Positions 37,015 through 49,612 of a stretch of 64,000 nt of DNA are shown here, in pieces. Every line of letters starts with the position of its first letter. Within the stretch, counting starts at the first letter, position 1. The notes under the pieces are model-generated. The model made no database searches and was not told the DNA's origin. It saw nothing but the letters and a program-made list of their open reading frames with translations. The translations under genes were made by a program, and so were the position numbers. The DNA is from Adiantum capillus-veneris (taxonomy: Eukaryota > Streptophyta > Polypodiopsida > Polypodiales > Pteridaceae), in the NCBI GenBank assembly GCA_014529385.2, contig CM043944.1, positions 171,611,740-171,675,739 of the forward strand, read 5' to 3'.

Positions 37015-37028
37015 GAAGAGGGGGTGGA
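37015..37028 (+). promoter_or_regulatory. Polypurine tract of epsilon
   Basis: GAAGAGGGGGTGGA ends exactly where the second direct repeat starts (TGTCGTGTCG). This is the position and composition of a plus-strand primer. Confidence 0.65.
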
Positions 37029-38718
<1,690 letters not shown>

Positions 38719-38814
38719 ACTAGTTTGCCTTGATTGCTTAACTATGTTTATGGTAAATGGTAAGAAGTAAAAAAGTGATAGTGATGTGGATTTTACGGCA
38801 TAGCATAGCTCGTG

Positions 38815-39335
38815 ACGATGGCTCCATAGCATCTCTCTCGAAGATTTTGCCAAAAACTCTATGACCTCGTATCACAAATGAGATTTTGCATGAAAAGATT
38901 ATGGATGTAAACATTTCCATACTATAATAAAAACGAAACGAGATGCATTTCTTGAATTTGCGATGCTTGTGCCCGTAAAAAGAAGGAAAATACCATACGT
39001 ATGTATGGTGTGGAGTTGGCACCGTTCTCCACATTTATAAAGATACCTTAGGGAATGTACCCTTCCCCCGCCACTTTTATCTCCTCCAATGTTGAAGGGG
39101 GACTTATGCTTCTCCTCCGGTGTCGTAGGGACTTTTTATTGTAAAAATATTTTAATTATACAAGGAAGAACTCATTACCGATGTTTTATAAAGACATGTA
39201 TCATTCCACGTTGCCAGATACATTCCACGTTGCCATGTGTTGGTGTATTGTCCGTATGTTCCTTTGTTGGACATAACAAGTCTTTGCCACCTTCATGAGA
39301 AATCTTTTCAATAAAAATGATATAAATTCATTGCT
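38815..39335. repeat. Direct repeat D1
   Basis: It is similar, with many changes, to 44985-45500. Shared blocks include GTGTGGAGTTGGCACCG, GGGGGACTTATGCTTCTCC and ACAAGGAAGAACTCATTACC. Both contain CTCCACATTTATAA, a possible TATA context. The nature of the repeat is unknown. The two copies flank copia B and about 300 bp of other DNA, and could be old LTRs or a segmental repeat. Confidence 0.7.
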
Positions 39336-39368
39336 TTATTGTATACAGTATGTAATCTAAGAACTTTT

Positions 39369-39560
39369 TGAAGGAGTACGAGCAGAAGTGCGACACGAGA
39401 GAGAGTGCGAGAAGAAGAGCATGACGATATGGTGAACTCGCTCTACTGTAATGTGTAGAGCATAGTGAGTTCTTATTAGGTTTTTACAAAAGAATATGTG
39501 TACATACCTGGCGGCCTGCCCACTTACCTGGGCGACCACATTGGGCTTTATACCCCAACA
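39369..39560 (-). repeat. 3' LTR of copia B
   Basis: Plus-strand ends TGAAGGAG and CCCCAACA. CTTTT precedes it. The minus-strand purine tract AAGTGGGAGGT adjoins it at 39561-39571. Confidence 0.95.
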
Positions 39561-39649
39561 ACCTCCCACTTAAAGTCCAATGTGGTACTTTAAGTGTGAG
39601 AGAAGCTACTATACAAGCTAATATACAAGAGATGTAGAGAAGTGATGTA

Positions 39650-41641
39650 CTACCCTACACCTAACTGCTTGCGAAAATGCGCAAAGCTCTCTGAGCGAAG
39701 TCCTTTTGTAAGTAGATCAGCAGGATTTTCTGTGGTGTGAACTTTGACAAGCTGAAGTTGCTTATCCTCGAGCATTTCCCTGATGAAATGATACTTCACA
39801 TCTACATGCTTTGTCTTTGAGTGATAAACTGGATTGCGAGCCAATTGTATAGCACTTTGACTATCACAATATAACACAGGCATCTCTTCTTTGATTCCCA
39901 AATTTGTTACTAGTCGATTAAGCCAAATTGATTCTTTGCATGCCTCTGATGCTGCAACATATTCAGCCTCTGTAGTAGACTGAGTAACACAATCTTGTAA
40001 TCTAGAACGCCATGATACTGCTCCACCAGCCAATGTAAAGACATACCCTGACGTAGACCTTCGGTTGTCTAAGTCACCTGCATAATCTGAGTCTGTAAAA
40101 CCCTTTACACTTAGCTTCTGACTCCCATAGCATATACGCATACTCTTTGTAGCTTTCAGGTATCTCAATATTCCTTTCACTGCCTCCCAATGTTTCTTGC
40201 CTGGGTTTGACATGTATCGACTTACTACTCCCACTGCAAATGCAATGTCTGGGCAAGTAGCAATCATTGCATACATCAAACTACCCACTGCAGACGCATA
40301 TGGAATCTTATCCATTTCAGCATGTTCTTCCTCAGACACAGGACAATCTTGTTTGCTAAGTTTCACATATGGTGGCAATGGAACACTCAATGCCTTTCCC
40401 TTCTCCATATTGAAATGTTGCAAAACCTTGTCAATATACTCTGTTTGAGATAACCAAATCAACTTCTTTGATCTGTCTCTCTCAATGCGCATACCAAGTA
40501 TATGACTTGCCTCACCCATGTCTTTCATGTCAAGCGATTTTGCCATCTTTGACTTCAAAGCTGAAATTTCTTCCAAGTGCTTGCCAGCAATCAACATGTC
40601 ATCCACATACAAAATAAGGATCAGCCAACTACCATCCTTAGCCTTCTTTGTATATAGACAGTGATCGAACTCACTACGTTTGTAGCCTTGAGAAAGCATA
40701 AACTTGTGGAATTTATGGTACCATGCCCTCGGTGATTGTTTTAAGCCATAAAGACTCTTTAACAACTGGCATACCCAATATTCCTTGCCTTTCTCAACAA
40801 ACCCTTCTGGCTGTTGCATGTAAATTTCCACATCTAAATCACCATGCAAGAACGCTGTCTTGACATCCATTTGGTGCAACACCAAATCTAATATGGCAAC
40901 CAATGCAAGAAAGCATCTCAATGTAGTCATCTTGACCACCGGAGAGAAGAATTCTTCAAAGTCAATGCCTTGTTCTTGCTTAAAGCCCTTGGCAACAAGC
41001 CTTGCTTTGTACTTTGGCTGACTATCATGAGCGGTGATCTTATACCTGTAAACCCATTTACAAGGTAGAGCCTTTTTGCCCTGTGGTAATTTAACTAGCT
41101 TCCATGTCTTGTTTTTATGCAGAGCTGTCATCTCTGACTGCATGGCCAATTGCCAATCCCCGGAGTCCTTCATTTGCACTGCTTCTTTGTAACATGAAGG
41201 CTCATTGCAATCAGTCAACATGACATAGTTCATAGATGGAACAAACCTATCAGGACATTGCGTGACACGTCCAGATCTATGCACAATAGGTGGCTCAGGC
41301 TCAGCCACAATTTGTGGTTCCAATCTATCCTGTCCTTGCTCCTCTTGAGCCCTGACATTTTGTCTTGCACGTGCAGGTCCATCTTCTTGGAAGACAACTC
41401 TTCTAATCTCCTCAACCCTCTCTGGTTTAGAATGATATTTGGATTCATTAAAGTGAACATCATTGCTGCGGACAACCTTTCTGGATTCGGAATCCCAAAG
41501 TCTGTACCCCATCTCACCAGAATTACCATAGCCTAGAAAGATGCACTTTCTACTCTTTGGCTCAAGTTTGTTCCTAAATTCCTTTAGAACGTGAGTATAT
41601 GCCTCACAGCCAAAGACTCTGAGATGCTTGTATGAGGGCAT
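39650..41641 (-). pseudogene. Copia B integrase C-terminus, reverse transcriptase and RNase H
   Basis: A 663-codon open stretch begins after a TAA at 41642-41644 that follows VPEMVW. It starts with the integrase tail (KHLRVFGCEAYTHV). Reverse transcriptase follows (QMDVKTAFLHGDLDVEIYMQ, SLYGLKQSPRAWYHKF, LILYVDDMLIAGK with the catalytic YVDD). Then comes RNase H (FTDSDYAGDLDNRRSTSGYV, AEYVAASEACKESIWL, CDSQSAIQLARNPVYH). It ends at the KQLGVG terminus (TAG 39650). The catalytic part is intact. It is translatable only if the upstream stops are passed. Confidence 0.9.
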
Positions 41642-41647
41642 TTTGCC

Positions 41648-42142
41648 TTACCATACCATCTCTGGCACTGAATCCTTCTGCAAAACCTTGCTAGGAGATC
41701 TATTTACAAGATGAACAGATGTTGATACAGCTTCAGCCCAAAACCCATTTCGCAGAAACCCATTTGGCAGCTGTGCATTAGACAACATACTTCTGACCTT
41801 CTCTTGTATGGTCCTATTCATCCTCTCAGCAACAACATTTTGAGGAGGATTGTAAGGAGCAGTAAGTTCACGTTTTATACCTTTTGACTCACAAAAGTCC
41901 TGAAAGGCCTTTGAAACATACTCTCCACCATTGTCAGTGCGTAAGCATTTAAGCTTCTTGCCACTCTGATTCTCCACAAGTGTCACAAACGTTTTGAAAA
42001 CACTAAACGCTTCATCCTTGTGCTTGAGAAAGTAAACCCATACTTTCCTCGAGTAATCATCTATAAATGTCATAAAGTAAGAAGATCCCCCTAGAGATAG
42101 GTTAGGCATAGGTCCACACAAATCACTATGAACAAGTGCCAA
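41648..42142 (-). pseudogene. Copia B integrase core
   Basis: This is the same frame as the reverse transcriptase, bounded by TAG (42143-42145, after RRDT) and TAA. It shows the D,D,E series: LVHSDLCGPMP, LRTDNGGEYVSKAF and PPQNVVAERMNRT. The usual PQQNGVAER has become PPQNVVAER, but Asp, Asp and Glu are kept. Integrase would join element cDNA to the chromosome. Both flanking stops are single-codon changes. Confidence 0.9.
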
Positions 42143-42517
42143 CTATGTATCTCTTCTACTGCTTCTATGCTTATGTGGTTGTTGTGTTTGCTTACCATAC
42201 AGACAATGTTCACAGAATTCAAAATCATTAAATAAAAAGCCAGGCAAATAACCAGAACAAGACAAGATTTCCATTCCTTTCTTGGACATATGTCCTAACC
42301 GGCTATGCCACAAAGAAACGTTCGGCTGCTCGATTACATTGATTACATTTTTAGAGAAATTTGATACATAAATCATGTAAAGTCCTCCAGACTTTACTCC
42401 ATGTGCTACTGTCATAGAACCCTTGGATATCTTCCACATGTTCTGTCCAAAAATGGCGACGTAGCCAGCATCATCAAGTAAACATGTGCTGATCAAGCTC
42501 TTTGTAATTGCAGTCAC
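42143..42517 (-). pseudogene. Copia B pre-integrase zinc region
   Basis: It holds LWHSRLGHMSKKGMEILSCS and CEHCLYGKQ, the His/His/Cys/Cys integrase N-terminal finger. It is in a different frame from gag-protease (overlap 42474-42517). A deletion next to the protease active site both removed residues and shifted the frame. Confidence 0.85.
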
Positions 42518-43487
42518 TCAGTGCCCCTGAGTGTATTATCCAGTCACTCAATGCATTTCCATCAGATGTTATAAGAAGAGATGAGTCCATTGTATTCTTT
42601 AAGAAGTAGATGTCTCCTGACACTAGACTGTCATCCTCTGCAACAGTGTTTGTCACATTTATTTCTTGAATCTTCACTGAGGACTTGTTCTTCTCACCAT
42701 GGTCTTCAGCTTTCTCTTTGGCTTTTTCTGCTTTCCATTCTCTGCAGTCTCTTTTCATGTGACCCTTCTTGCCACAATGTTAGCATTCTATGTCACTCTT
42801 TCCTTTAGCACTGCGGGACTTGCTACGAGACTGATTCCTCTTTCCACCTTTGTACTTTTCTTTGGTCCTTCCCCTGACAACTAAGGCTGTTCCTTTGCCT
42901 TTGTCCATTGTCTTTCTATTGGTTTCTTCAGTAAGCAGACTTCCTTCTACACCTGCTATGTTCAAACCATCTGGAGGTGCAGAATTACTCAAAGCTGTGC
43001 GAAAAGTGTCCCAACTTTCCGGCAATGTGATCAAGAGGAACATAGCTCTAACAGGTTCATCAAACTTGACACCTTGAGCTGACAACTGACTATAGATTGT
43101 GTTGAATTCATTCAGATGATTGGACATAGGTGTCCCTTCTTTCATCTTCAAGTCAACAAGCTTCTTAAGCCAGTATACTTGTGAAGCTGCACTCTGCTTC
43201 TCATAAAGATCACTCAGCTTTAACCATGCTTGATAAACCGACATCTCGTCTGCTACATTGAAGTAAACGCTTTCTGCCAAAGTCAGCATAATGGTAGAAA
43301 GTGCCAATTCATCCATTTCGCTCCATTCATCTTCGTCCATATCTTCTGGTTTTATCCCCTTGAGCTTTATAGGTTTTATCTGCTTCTTTTGTACCAACAC
43401 GTGCCAAATCTGCTTCTTCCACAATGGGAAATTGGTTCCATCCAGCTTCTTGATATTGTAAAGAGCAGTGTCGTGTGATCTAGCCAT
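42474..43487 (-). pseudogene. Copia B gag and damaged protease
   Basis: ATG 43487 opens MARSHDTALYNIKKLDGTNF and the copia gag core (FPLWKKQIWHVLVQKKQ; LPESWDTFRTALSNS). It continues through a basic region to a CCHC knuckle C-x-HCGKKGHMKRDC whose second position is a TAA (42780-42782). The same frame continues to SDWIIHSGALSDC, where plant copia proteases have W-I-(L/I)-D-S-G: the catalytic Asp is His here and the following segment is deleted. Gag could be made up to the knuckle; the protease is dead. Confidence 0.85.
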
Positions 43488-44481
43488 AGCTACGCTTCAC
43501 AGTAGTTTACTTTTCTGTGAAAAATTCGGCAGAGTTTCCCCTGTAAACTGACCTCTGAACCAATATCAACCTGTCAAATGAACCAAGAAAGCTTCAGATT
43601 CTGCAGAAATTTAGGCAGAGTCTCCTTTGTAAAATGGCTCTGGTGTACTAAAAACAGACCAAAAAACAGCTCAAAAAACACTATCTCTCTGACACTGTAA
43701 GCTGCGGGTAAACCTGTCCTGCACCTGTACTGTCTCTCACTGTCCTGTCACTGTCCTATAAGCATAGACTGCGACAATGCCTCAACGGCAGTAAAGCAAA
43801 GATGCAATCCCAACTGTCTAACTCACAATCAATACATCCTAGCTGCCTATCTAAGGGTGCTCGAGGGATCGCTCCAAGACCTGTATCACCGAAAGGATCT
43901 CAACATTCGAGAATCCCCCAGCTTAATAAAACCTCACTCGACCCTCAACAAAGGCTGCAGTAAATCTGACAGTACATAGACTTCCCACAAAGTCATACAT
44001 CCACAAATTTCCCACTGTATGCTGTAACCGCTGCGGCGGTTGTTTGCTGCGTGACTCACAGCCAGCAAACCCTCAACAGAAATACATCATCTCTGACAAT
44101 ACATCCCATGTGGAAGTACGTGCAATGTCAGGATGAAATCTGGAATATCAAGCAGCAAACACAAGCTACCTGATGAGCTAGTGGATGTCGCCTACAGTCT
44201 GTGTGTAGATGCGCCTGTGTTGTATGTGACACACCTCCAAGAACTGTGAGCCGTCCTTTGATGTGTAGACAGCCACAAATCAACACTCTAGGAGTGTCGA
44301 TATCCTCAACACCTGCAGTCGTAGGCCGAAAACCCCAAATTTGCAGAGTCGGATCTGCACCCGTCGAGACCACGTAGTCGAAAATGGCCTGCGTAGACCT
44401 TTGTCTTCGCCTGTCGAATTTCACTCCAATCTGAGTTGGTGACTCTAGCCTCCTGCAGTGCTTCCCCGAGCCTCGATCTGA
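43488..44481 (-). other. Copia B leader
   Basis: A leader of about 1 kb lies between primer site and gag, long for a copia element. At 43871-43956 it contains a block nearly identical to the left end of the foreign insert in A1 (9256-9345) and copy 1 (1026-1115). It is otherwise non-coding and CTGT-rich (43700-43760). Confidence 0.6.
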
Positions 44482-44493
44482 GCTCTGATACCA
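44482..44493 (-). promoter_or_regulatory. Primer-binding site of copia B
   Basis: The minus strand reads TGGTATCAGAGC two bases inside the LTR end, matching initiator-Met tRNA. Confidence 0.9.
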
Positions 44494-44495
44494 GT

Positions 44496-44687
44496 TGAAG
44501 GAGTACGAGCGGAAGTGCGACGCGAGAGAGAGTGCGAGAAGAAGAGCACGACGATATGGTGAACTCGCTCTATTGTAATGTGTAGAGCATAGTGAGTTCT
44601 TATTAGGTTTTTACAAAAGAATATGTGTACATACCTGGCGGCCCGCCCACTTACATGGGCAACCACATTGGGCTTTATACCCCAACA
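44496..44687 (-). repeat. 5' LTR of copia B
   Basis: It has the same ends as 39369-39560 with seven differences, six of them transitions. CTTTT follows at 44688-44692. Confidence 0.95.
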
Positions 44688-44984
44688 CTTTTGAGATCAC
44701 ATAGAGGAAATCAAAACACAAAATATAAGTGTACTTTTGCTATTGGTCGTCTGCATTGAAGCACAATATTGGATGGATCGATTGCTAGACCTCCCTTGCA
44801 TTGTTGCGTCACCTTCCCACCAGTATGTGTTGTGTCATAGTCATCCCTTCCGCAACTTCTGCCAACATGTCGACTGTCACATTCAGTTTTTCTATCATGC
44901 CTACCATTACCTGCATTACTGTGAAAATGGTGTGAATTAATGAAGAGGAGCAGTGTTGTACCTTTCACCTCATATCATCTCTTA

Positions 44985-45500
44985 TTCTGGAGGCTTCGTA
45001 GCATTTCACCTCGAAGCTGTTACTAGAAGCTCCACAACCTCGCAAGACAAATGAAATATGACATAAACAGATGTGTGGAGGAGAAAACTTGCAAATAGTA
45101 ATTTTAAAGATGAAAGAAGATGCATTTCGTGCATAGGGATGCTTATGTCCATTAAAAAAAAAAAAACATACATACGTAAGGTGTGGAGTTGGCACCGTTC
45201 TCCACATTTATAATAATACCATAGGGAATGTGCCCTTCCTACGTCACTTTTATCCCCTCCAGTTTTAAAGGGGGACTTATGCTTCTCCTCCAATGTTGGA
45301 GGGACTTTCTAATTTCAAAAATCTTGCAATTGCACAAGGAAGAACTCATTACCGTTGATTTATGTCAGCTTGTGAAATTTTAAATTGCCATGCCGCGGTG
45401 TATTCTCAAAGTGTCCCTTTGTTGAACGTCACAAAAGTTCTACAGTCCTTGTCACGTTCATGTACAATATTCTTTTCAATAAATATGATGTGTATCGACT
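44985..45500. repeat. Direct repeat D2
   Basis: This is the partner of 38815-39335. It includes a poly-A run (about 45152-45164) absent from D1. Confidence 0.7.
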
Positions 45501-45524
45501 GCTAAATAATCCTTTCTAAGCACT

Positions 45525-45800
45525 TTTGGTCCTTCTAAAGCGCACCACATTTGGCATACATATCAACCAAGGCAATGCCAAGCACGGCATGTTTTTTCAA
45601 CAGCTCCTTACTAACAATATAATTGTGAATTTTTGTGCTCATATCACATGCCTTCAAGATGCATGCATAAGTGGTTGCATCTGGAGGGAGCCCCTTGCTT
45701 CACATCCGCTGAAAACTCTCGGGCCCTGCCCCTATGGGGCAAACCCTACAGTCACTGTATTCCAAGAGTCCACGATCCAGACAGAACGCTTCTCTAGCTT
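45525..45800 (-). pseudogene. PPR protein fragment 3
   Basis: The minus strand reads RSVWIVDSWNTVTVGFAP, a stop, then DATTYACILKACDMSTKIHN and KKHAVLGIALVDMYAKCGAL. This is the best preserved PLS-type repeat in the window (TTYACILKAC, ALVDMYAKCGA). It is next to repeat D2 and in the opposite orientation to fragments 1 and 2. Two stops make it a relic. Confidence 0.75.
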
Positions 45801-45808
45801 TGAACTTG

Positions 45809-47307
45809 TCAACTCACCCCATGAGATTTTGTTGTTATGATGAACCAACCTATTAAACACGAGGAGCATCTAGAAAGCTTTCCACATAGGCACTCAGTAG
45901 TTGTCAAGAAATTTACGCGTGTCCAACCAATTTTTGGGTAAGTTATGTAATTGAGAACCACAAATCTATAATTTTTGTCGACAAGATTGGAGCTTGGAAG
46001 CCATCTACTCAGAAGCACAAATATCGATCAATGTTTGGCTCCTCTTGGAACTAGTCAAACATCAATATGGTCCGCATACCCATCTCCACAATAGTAGTCC
46101 TATCCAGCTTACTCCTTTGGATCGCTTGGTTAAAATGGATGAAGGCATTATCTCCTCTATGTGCAAATAGCCTCCTATTTGAATGTAAACGTATTTGTTC
46201 GAGGCCTTCTTAGCAAGATTGACCTTAAGTGGTATAGGAAAAACATTCTCAATAATTTCCCTTTCCCTTAAGGCATCCTTAAGGAGATCATATAAGGCAA
46301 TGCATCCCTTAGTACTAATATCACAAGCCTTCTGTACATTAACATCGCTCACAAGATTAGAAAACTTTTGCATCACGTCCTTTGTGACAACATTGTTTGA
46401 ATATTCTGCATTTGGTGCTCGTAAAAGGGCTACGACATCCAATTTCTTGAGGCACAAACTTAACAAATGGATGCAATCCTTCTCGATGTGACCACCACAC
46501 AACTCCTGGATAAAATTCCTACAAGAATGAACAAAAACATTATTACAAATTTCCTACAAGAATGAACAAAAACATTACCACAGAAACACAGATTGGAGCG
46601 TAGCAAAATGTCCCTTGTAGCGGTAACCCTTATTTTTCTAGCACCACCTTCGGGGGCTAAAGTCTCTATGGCATTAAAGCTCCTCTTACGTTCCCTTGTA
46701 CCTAAGGGCGTCTTTTTAAGATGCAGGATCTTATCTTCAAGCTTTGCAATGTTAGCATCTTTCTCTTCCACCTATAAAGAGTTTCCACTTCCTCCTCCGT
46801 ATCAAAGATCCTTTCACGTCATCCACTAGTGGTATGGGAAAGAAGCATCTTTCTCTTCCACCTATAAAGATTTTCCACTTCCTCCTCCGTATGAAAGATC
46901 CTTTCACTTCATCCACTAGTGGTATGGGAAAGAAGTTGACATTGATGCAAGGAACATTGTGCGCTATCAGCTCCAATAGTCGACAATCACTTTTAGTATC
47001 CAAGAAGACCTTGCTCCCCTCTACCTTCATATTGTAAGAATGAAGCAAGGCTATTGAATGTTGGGTACACACTAATGACTGGATCATTAGGGTAGAGGAA
47101 ACCTTGCACCTAAAGGTCCACATTGGTGTGACCTACATCACGACGTTGTTGTGCAGTTTGCAAGTAATGACACTTTGAGGGTGCAAAGTCCTTTGGCAAC
47201 CGAACACGTAGAGAAACCATTTTTGAACTTGACGATCTTGCTGTGGATGGGAGGTTTGTAATGTCACCTAGATCCATGGAAAGGTGAATAAAGCTGGTCT
47301 CAAGCAA
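45809..47307 (-). pseudogene. Unrecognised intron-bearing gene (u1)
   Basis: Minus-strand pieces in order: 47307-47110 (MDLGDITNLPSTARSSSSKM; VRLPKDFAPSKCHYLQ), 47100-46752 (VEGSKVFLDTKSDCRLLELI; NVPCINVNFFPIPLVDEV), 46771-46580 (MEEKDANIAKLEDKILHLKK) and 46517-46062 (FIQELCGGHIEKDCIHLLSL; LVSDVNVQKACDISTKGCIA; LKDALREREIIENVFPIPLK). A 60-bp interval (46519-46578) has GTAATG and TTGTAG ends and joins ATLQSVFLW to NFIQELCGG in frame. A 90-bp in-frame duplication sits at 46755-46934. No known domain is seen. It could be a gene of a DNA transposon together with the two genes to its right; that is conjecture. Confidence 0.4.
46755..46934 (-). repeat. 90-bp tandem duplication (30-residue repeat)
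   Basis: Two copies start with GCATCTTTCTCTTCC at 46755 and 46845. Translated on the minus strand each gives FFPIPLVD(E/D)VKGS-(F/L)-IRRRKWK and FIGGRERC. The period is a multiple of three and keeps the frame. Confidence 0.85.
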
Positions 47308-47650
47308 GAGTGGAGAGCTGCAATAGAGGCACAGAGTGGAGAGGTGAGCTATGGAGTGAAGAGCTATGGGATGGAGAGCTTCAGAAGAGCTACGGAGTGG
47401 AGAGGAGAGCTATGGAGTGGAGGGAGTTGTAGGAGAGCTACGGAGTGGAGAGGAGGGCTATGAAGTGGAGAGCCATGGGGGGGAGATCCACAACAAAGCT
47501 ATGGAGTGGACCTGCAACAAAGAGTGGAAGGAGGAAGAGTGTGTGTTGAAAAGTAGGAGAGAGAAGAGAGAGGGAGATGAGTTAGAGAGGCAAGGAGGAA
47601 GAGTGTGTGTTGAAAAGTAGAAGCGAGAAGAGAGAGAGAGGAGTGAAAGA
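47290..47650 (+). repeat. Purine-rich tandem repeats
   Basis: The phrase GGAGAGCTATGGAGTGGA recurs with changes at spacings of roughly 20-35 bp between 47320 and 47510. A second pair (GGAGGAAGAGTGTGTGTTG at 47531 and 47588) follows. This is non-coding minisatellite-like DNA between u1 and u2. Confidence 0.7.
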
Positions 47651-48315
47651 GCAGGGAGTTATTTTGGAGGGAAATAAAAAAGGTGGGAAGTTTCATATTT
47701 GCAGGTCTAGCTGTGAGATTTTGAGCGAGAAAATTGATTTTTGGGTATACATATAGGTTGGTGAGGGTTTTTTGATTTTTTGAGAAAAGTTCTTTTTTGG
47801 GCTGAGGCTATGGACGCCCTTGATGATGTGACAAAAGAAAGGGGGGGAGGGTAGTTATTGTCATAAGGACCACCACTCTTTTGGGTAGAGAGATAATGTA
47901 CCTATCCCCCCTCCCTAGCCTCTATTTCAACCTTCAAGAATCCTAAGACAGCCATTAGGAGAAAGCCGGACTCACTTTTGGGCCTTTCAGTTCTAGAGAG
48001 AGAGTGGCGCTCGACCAATGAGGAAGAGGCTAACGTTACGTTGAAAATCGACATTTTGGAGTCAAGCTCTTTTTAAAAAAAGGGAGGAAATTTTATTTTG
48101 GTTCATCAAATTGCACAATTTCACGCTTTCAAGGCATAAATTCCGTAAGTCGTACTAACTATGTACCGCGGAATTTCAGAACTTTCATTGAAGACTCTAT
48201 CTAGTACTTTGTTCCCGCCCAAATATGACTTTGAGTAGCTCTACTTCCCTCTCAAAACTTCTTCCCTTTTTTATATTTGCTCTAACCTTTCTGTGTATTC
48301 ATTCTATTGCACACC
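47651..48315 (+). other. Spacer upstream of gene u2
   Basis: There is no coding frame. It could hold the promoter of u2, but I see no convincing TATA box at the usual distance. Confidence 0.35.
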
Positions 48316-48622
48316 ATGTCTACTTCTCAAAGGCCTAGCACTACCATTGACTCTGTTAGCATTTTTAACAATTATACTACAGACGATCAAGCATGGATTC
48401 CATCTCGTATAACTATCGGAAGTTGGGTTCTACTGCAAACTAGGAGGAGGAAGAGGAGGCAACGCAATGATTTCGTGGAGGCTTTCAAGGGTCAAGTTAA
48501 AGAGTTTAAAGTGTGTGCACAAAGCAAGTGGGTGAAAGAGGTCCTCATACAACATGCTTTCCAGCATGCAGACTTAAGGTTGCAAACATCTCCTCCAAAT
48601 TTTCCAAGGCATCGACCCAACT

Positions 48623-48702
48623 GTAAGTTATTTCATCATCTCGCTTAGTGCATGATTATATTCGAATATTAAGTGGTGGATATCATCTTTGGTATGTTTC
48701 AG
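48623..48702 (+). other. Intron 1 of u2
   Basis: GTAAGT donor after CCCAACT and GTTTCAG acceptor; 80 bp; phase 1. Splicing gives RPN-YIYPSNR without a frame change. Confidence 0.65.
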
Positions 48703-49023
48703 ATATTTATCCATCGAATAGGACAAATTGGAAACCAATTGAGAGTATAGTTGGGATTTTTGATGCTTTCCATGCATTTATTAGTGAGCAAATGTACCGA
48801 GGAAGACAACACAAGGAACTTGCAGATAATGGAATTTTCTTTTATGATATGTCATATGTGGAACCGAGAACTTCCATTGGTTGGGGTCGTGTAGCTCCTT
48901 TGTCACTTCCATCCTTTGGCAGCAAGGATTGGTCCCTGCCTACTTCGCAAACTAGTGAAAGCTTCAGGAATAAGTTGTTTCAGGATATACAAAAGTCCCT
49001 CAAGTATTCAATTGCCACAAAAA

Positions 49024-49250
49024 TGTTACCATATACATGTGGTAGTGATGTGTGTGAACACACTAGGACCGCCGGGGCATTTTTTCCCTCTTTAGGAGGT
49101 TTTTTCCCCCGTGCATTATATATACGCCCATCACTCTAGGGCTATCTATCTTTCCATTGCACACTAAGTAATACACTCTCTATCGTGTGCCTTGAGCTTC
49201 CTTCATCTTCTCCAAGCTGTGTGTGTTTCTCTGCAACCCTAATTCCAACA
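49024..49250 (+). repeat. 5' LTR of copia A2
   Basis: It begins TGTTACC and ends CCAACA; 227 bp. One extra base near TATCTTTCC explains the length difference from A1. Confidence 0.95.
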
Positions 49251-49612
49251 ATTGGTATCAGAGCAGGTCACGCCCTCCCGCGCTTAGTCGCCAGCTGCTC
49301 TAGCACACGCCTGCTCACTTTCTCCGATTTCAGTGAGCTTTTGCGAGCAATCGTAGGTCGACAAAAATTTTGGGTAAGCTTGAAGAGTTTTGTCTGCTCA
49401 GAATTTTGATTTGGTCTCATTTCGGCCTCCGTTTCCACTACAAGCAGTACTGCACAGGCTATTTCTTCATTTTGTGCAAAATTTTTGTCAGTGCCGTTTT
49501 CTGCATAACAGGTGCCTTATAGTCTTCTATGGTTTGTGCTATATAGCACAGGTTGTTCCCGCTCCGTTTCTCCTATTTTCGGGCAGTTTTCACATCAGGT
49601 GCAGCATTTACC

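Larger units (their letters stand above)
39369..44687 (-). mobile_element. Ty1/copia element B, full length
   Basis: 192-bp LTRs (39369-39560, 44496-44687), minus-strand TGTTGGGG...TCCTTCA, are flanked by the target repeat CTTTT (39364-39368 and 44688-44692). The primer site TGGTATCAGAGC lies at 44493-44482 and a purine tract at 39575-39561. The order leftward is a 1-kb leader, gag, protease, integrase, reverse transcriptase-RNase H. LTRs differ at 7 of 192 positions by my count, making B apparently older than A1 and A2. It is a different family from A by LTR sequence and protein. Confidence 0.95.

Noticed and set aside
39650-41641. Functional copia B reverse transcriptase gene
   Set aside because: The stretch is open, but it starts within the integrase after an in-frame stop and has no start of its own. 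I treat it as part of a broken polyprotein.
46755-46934. CRISPR-like or regulatory tandem array
   Set aside because: There are only two copies, directly adjacent, in frame and within a eukaryotic coding region.
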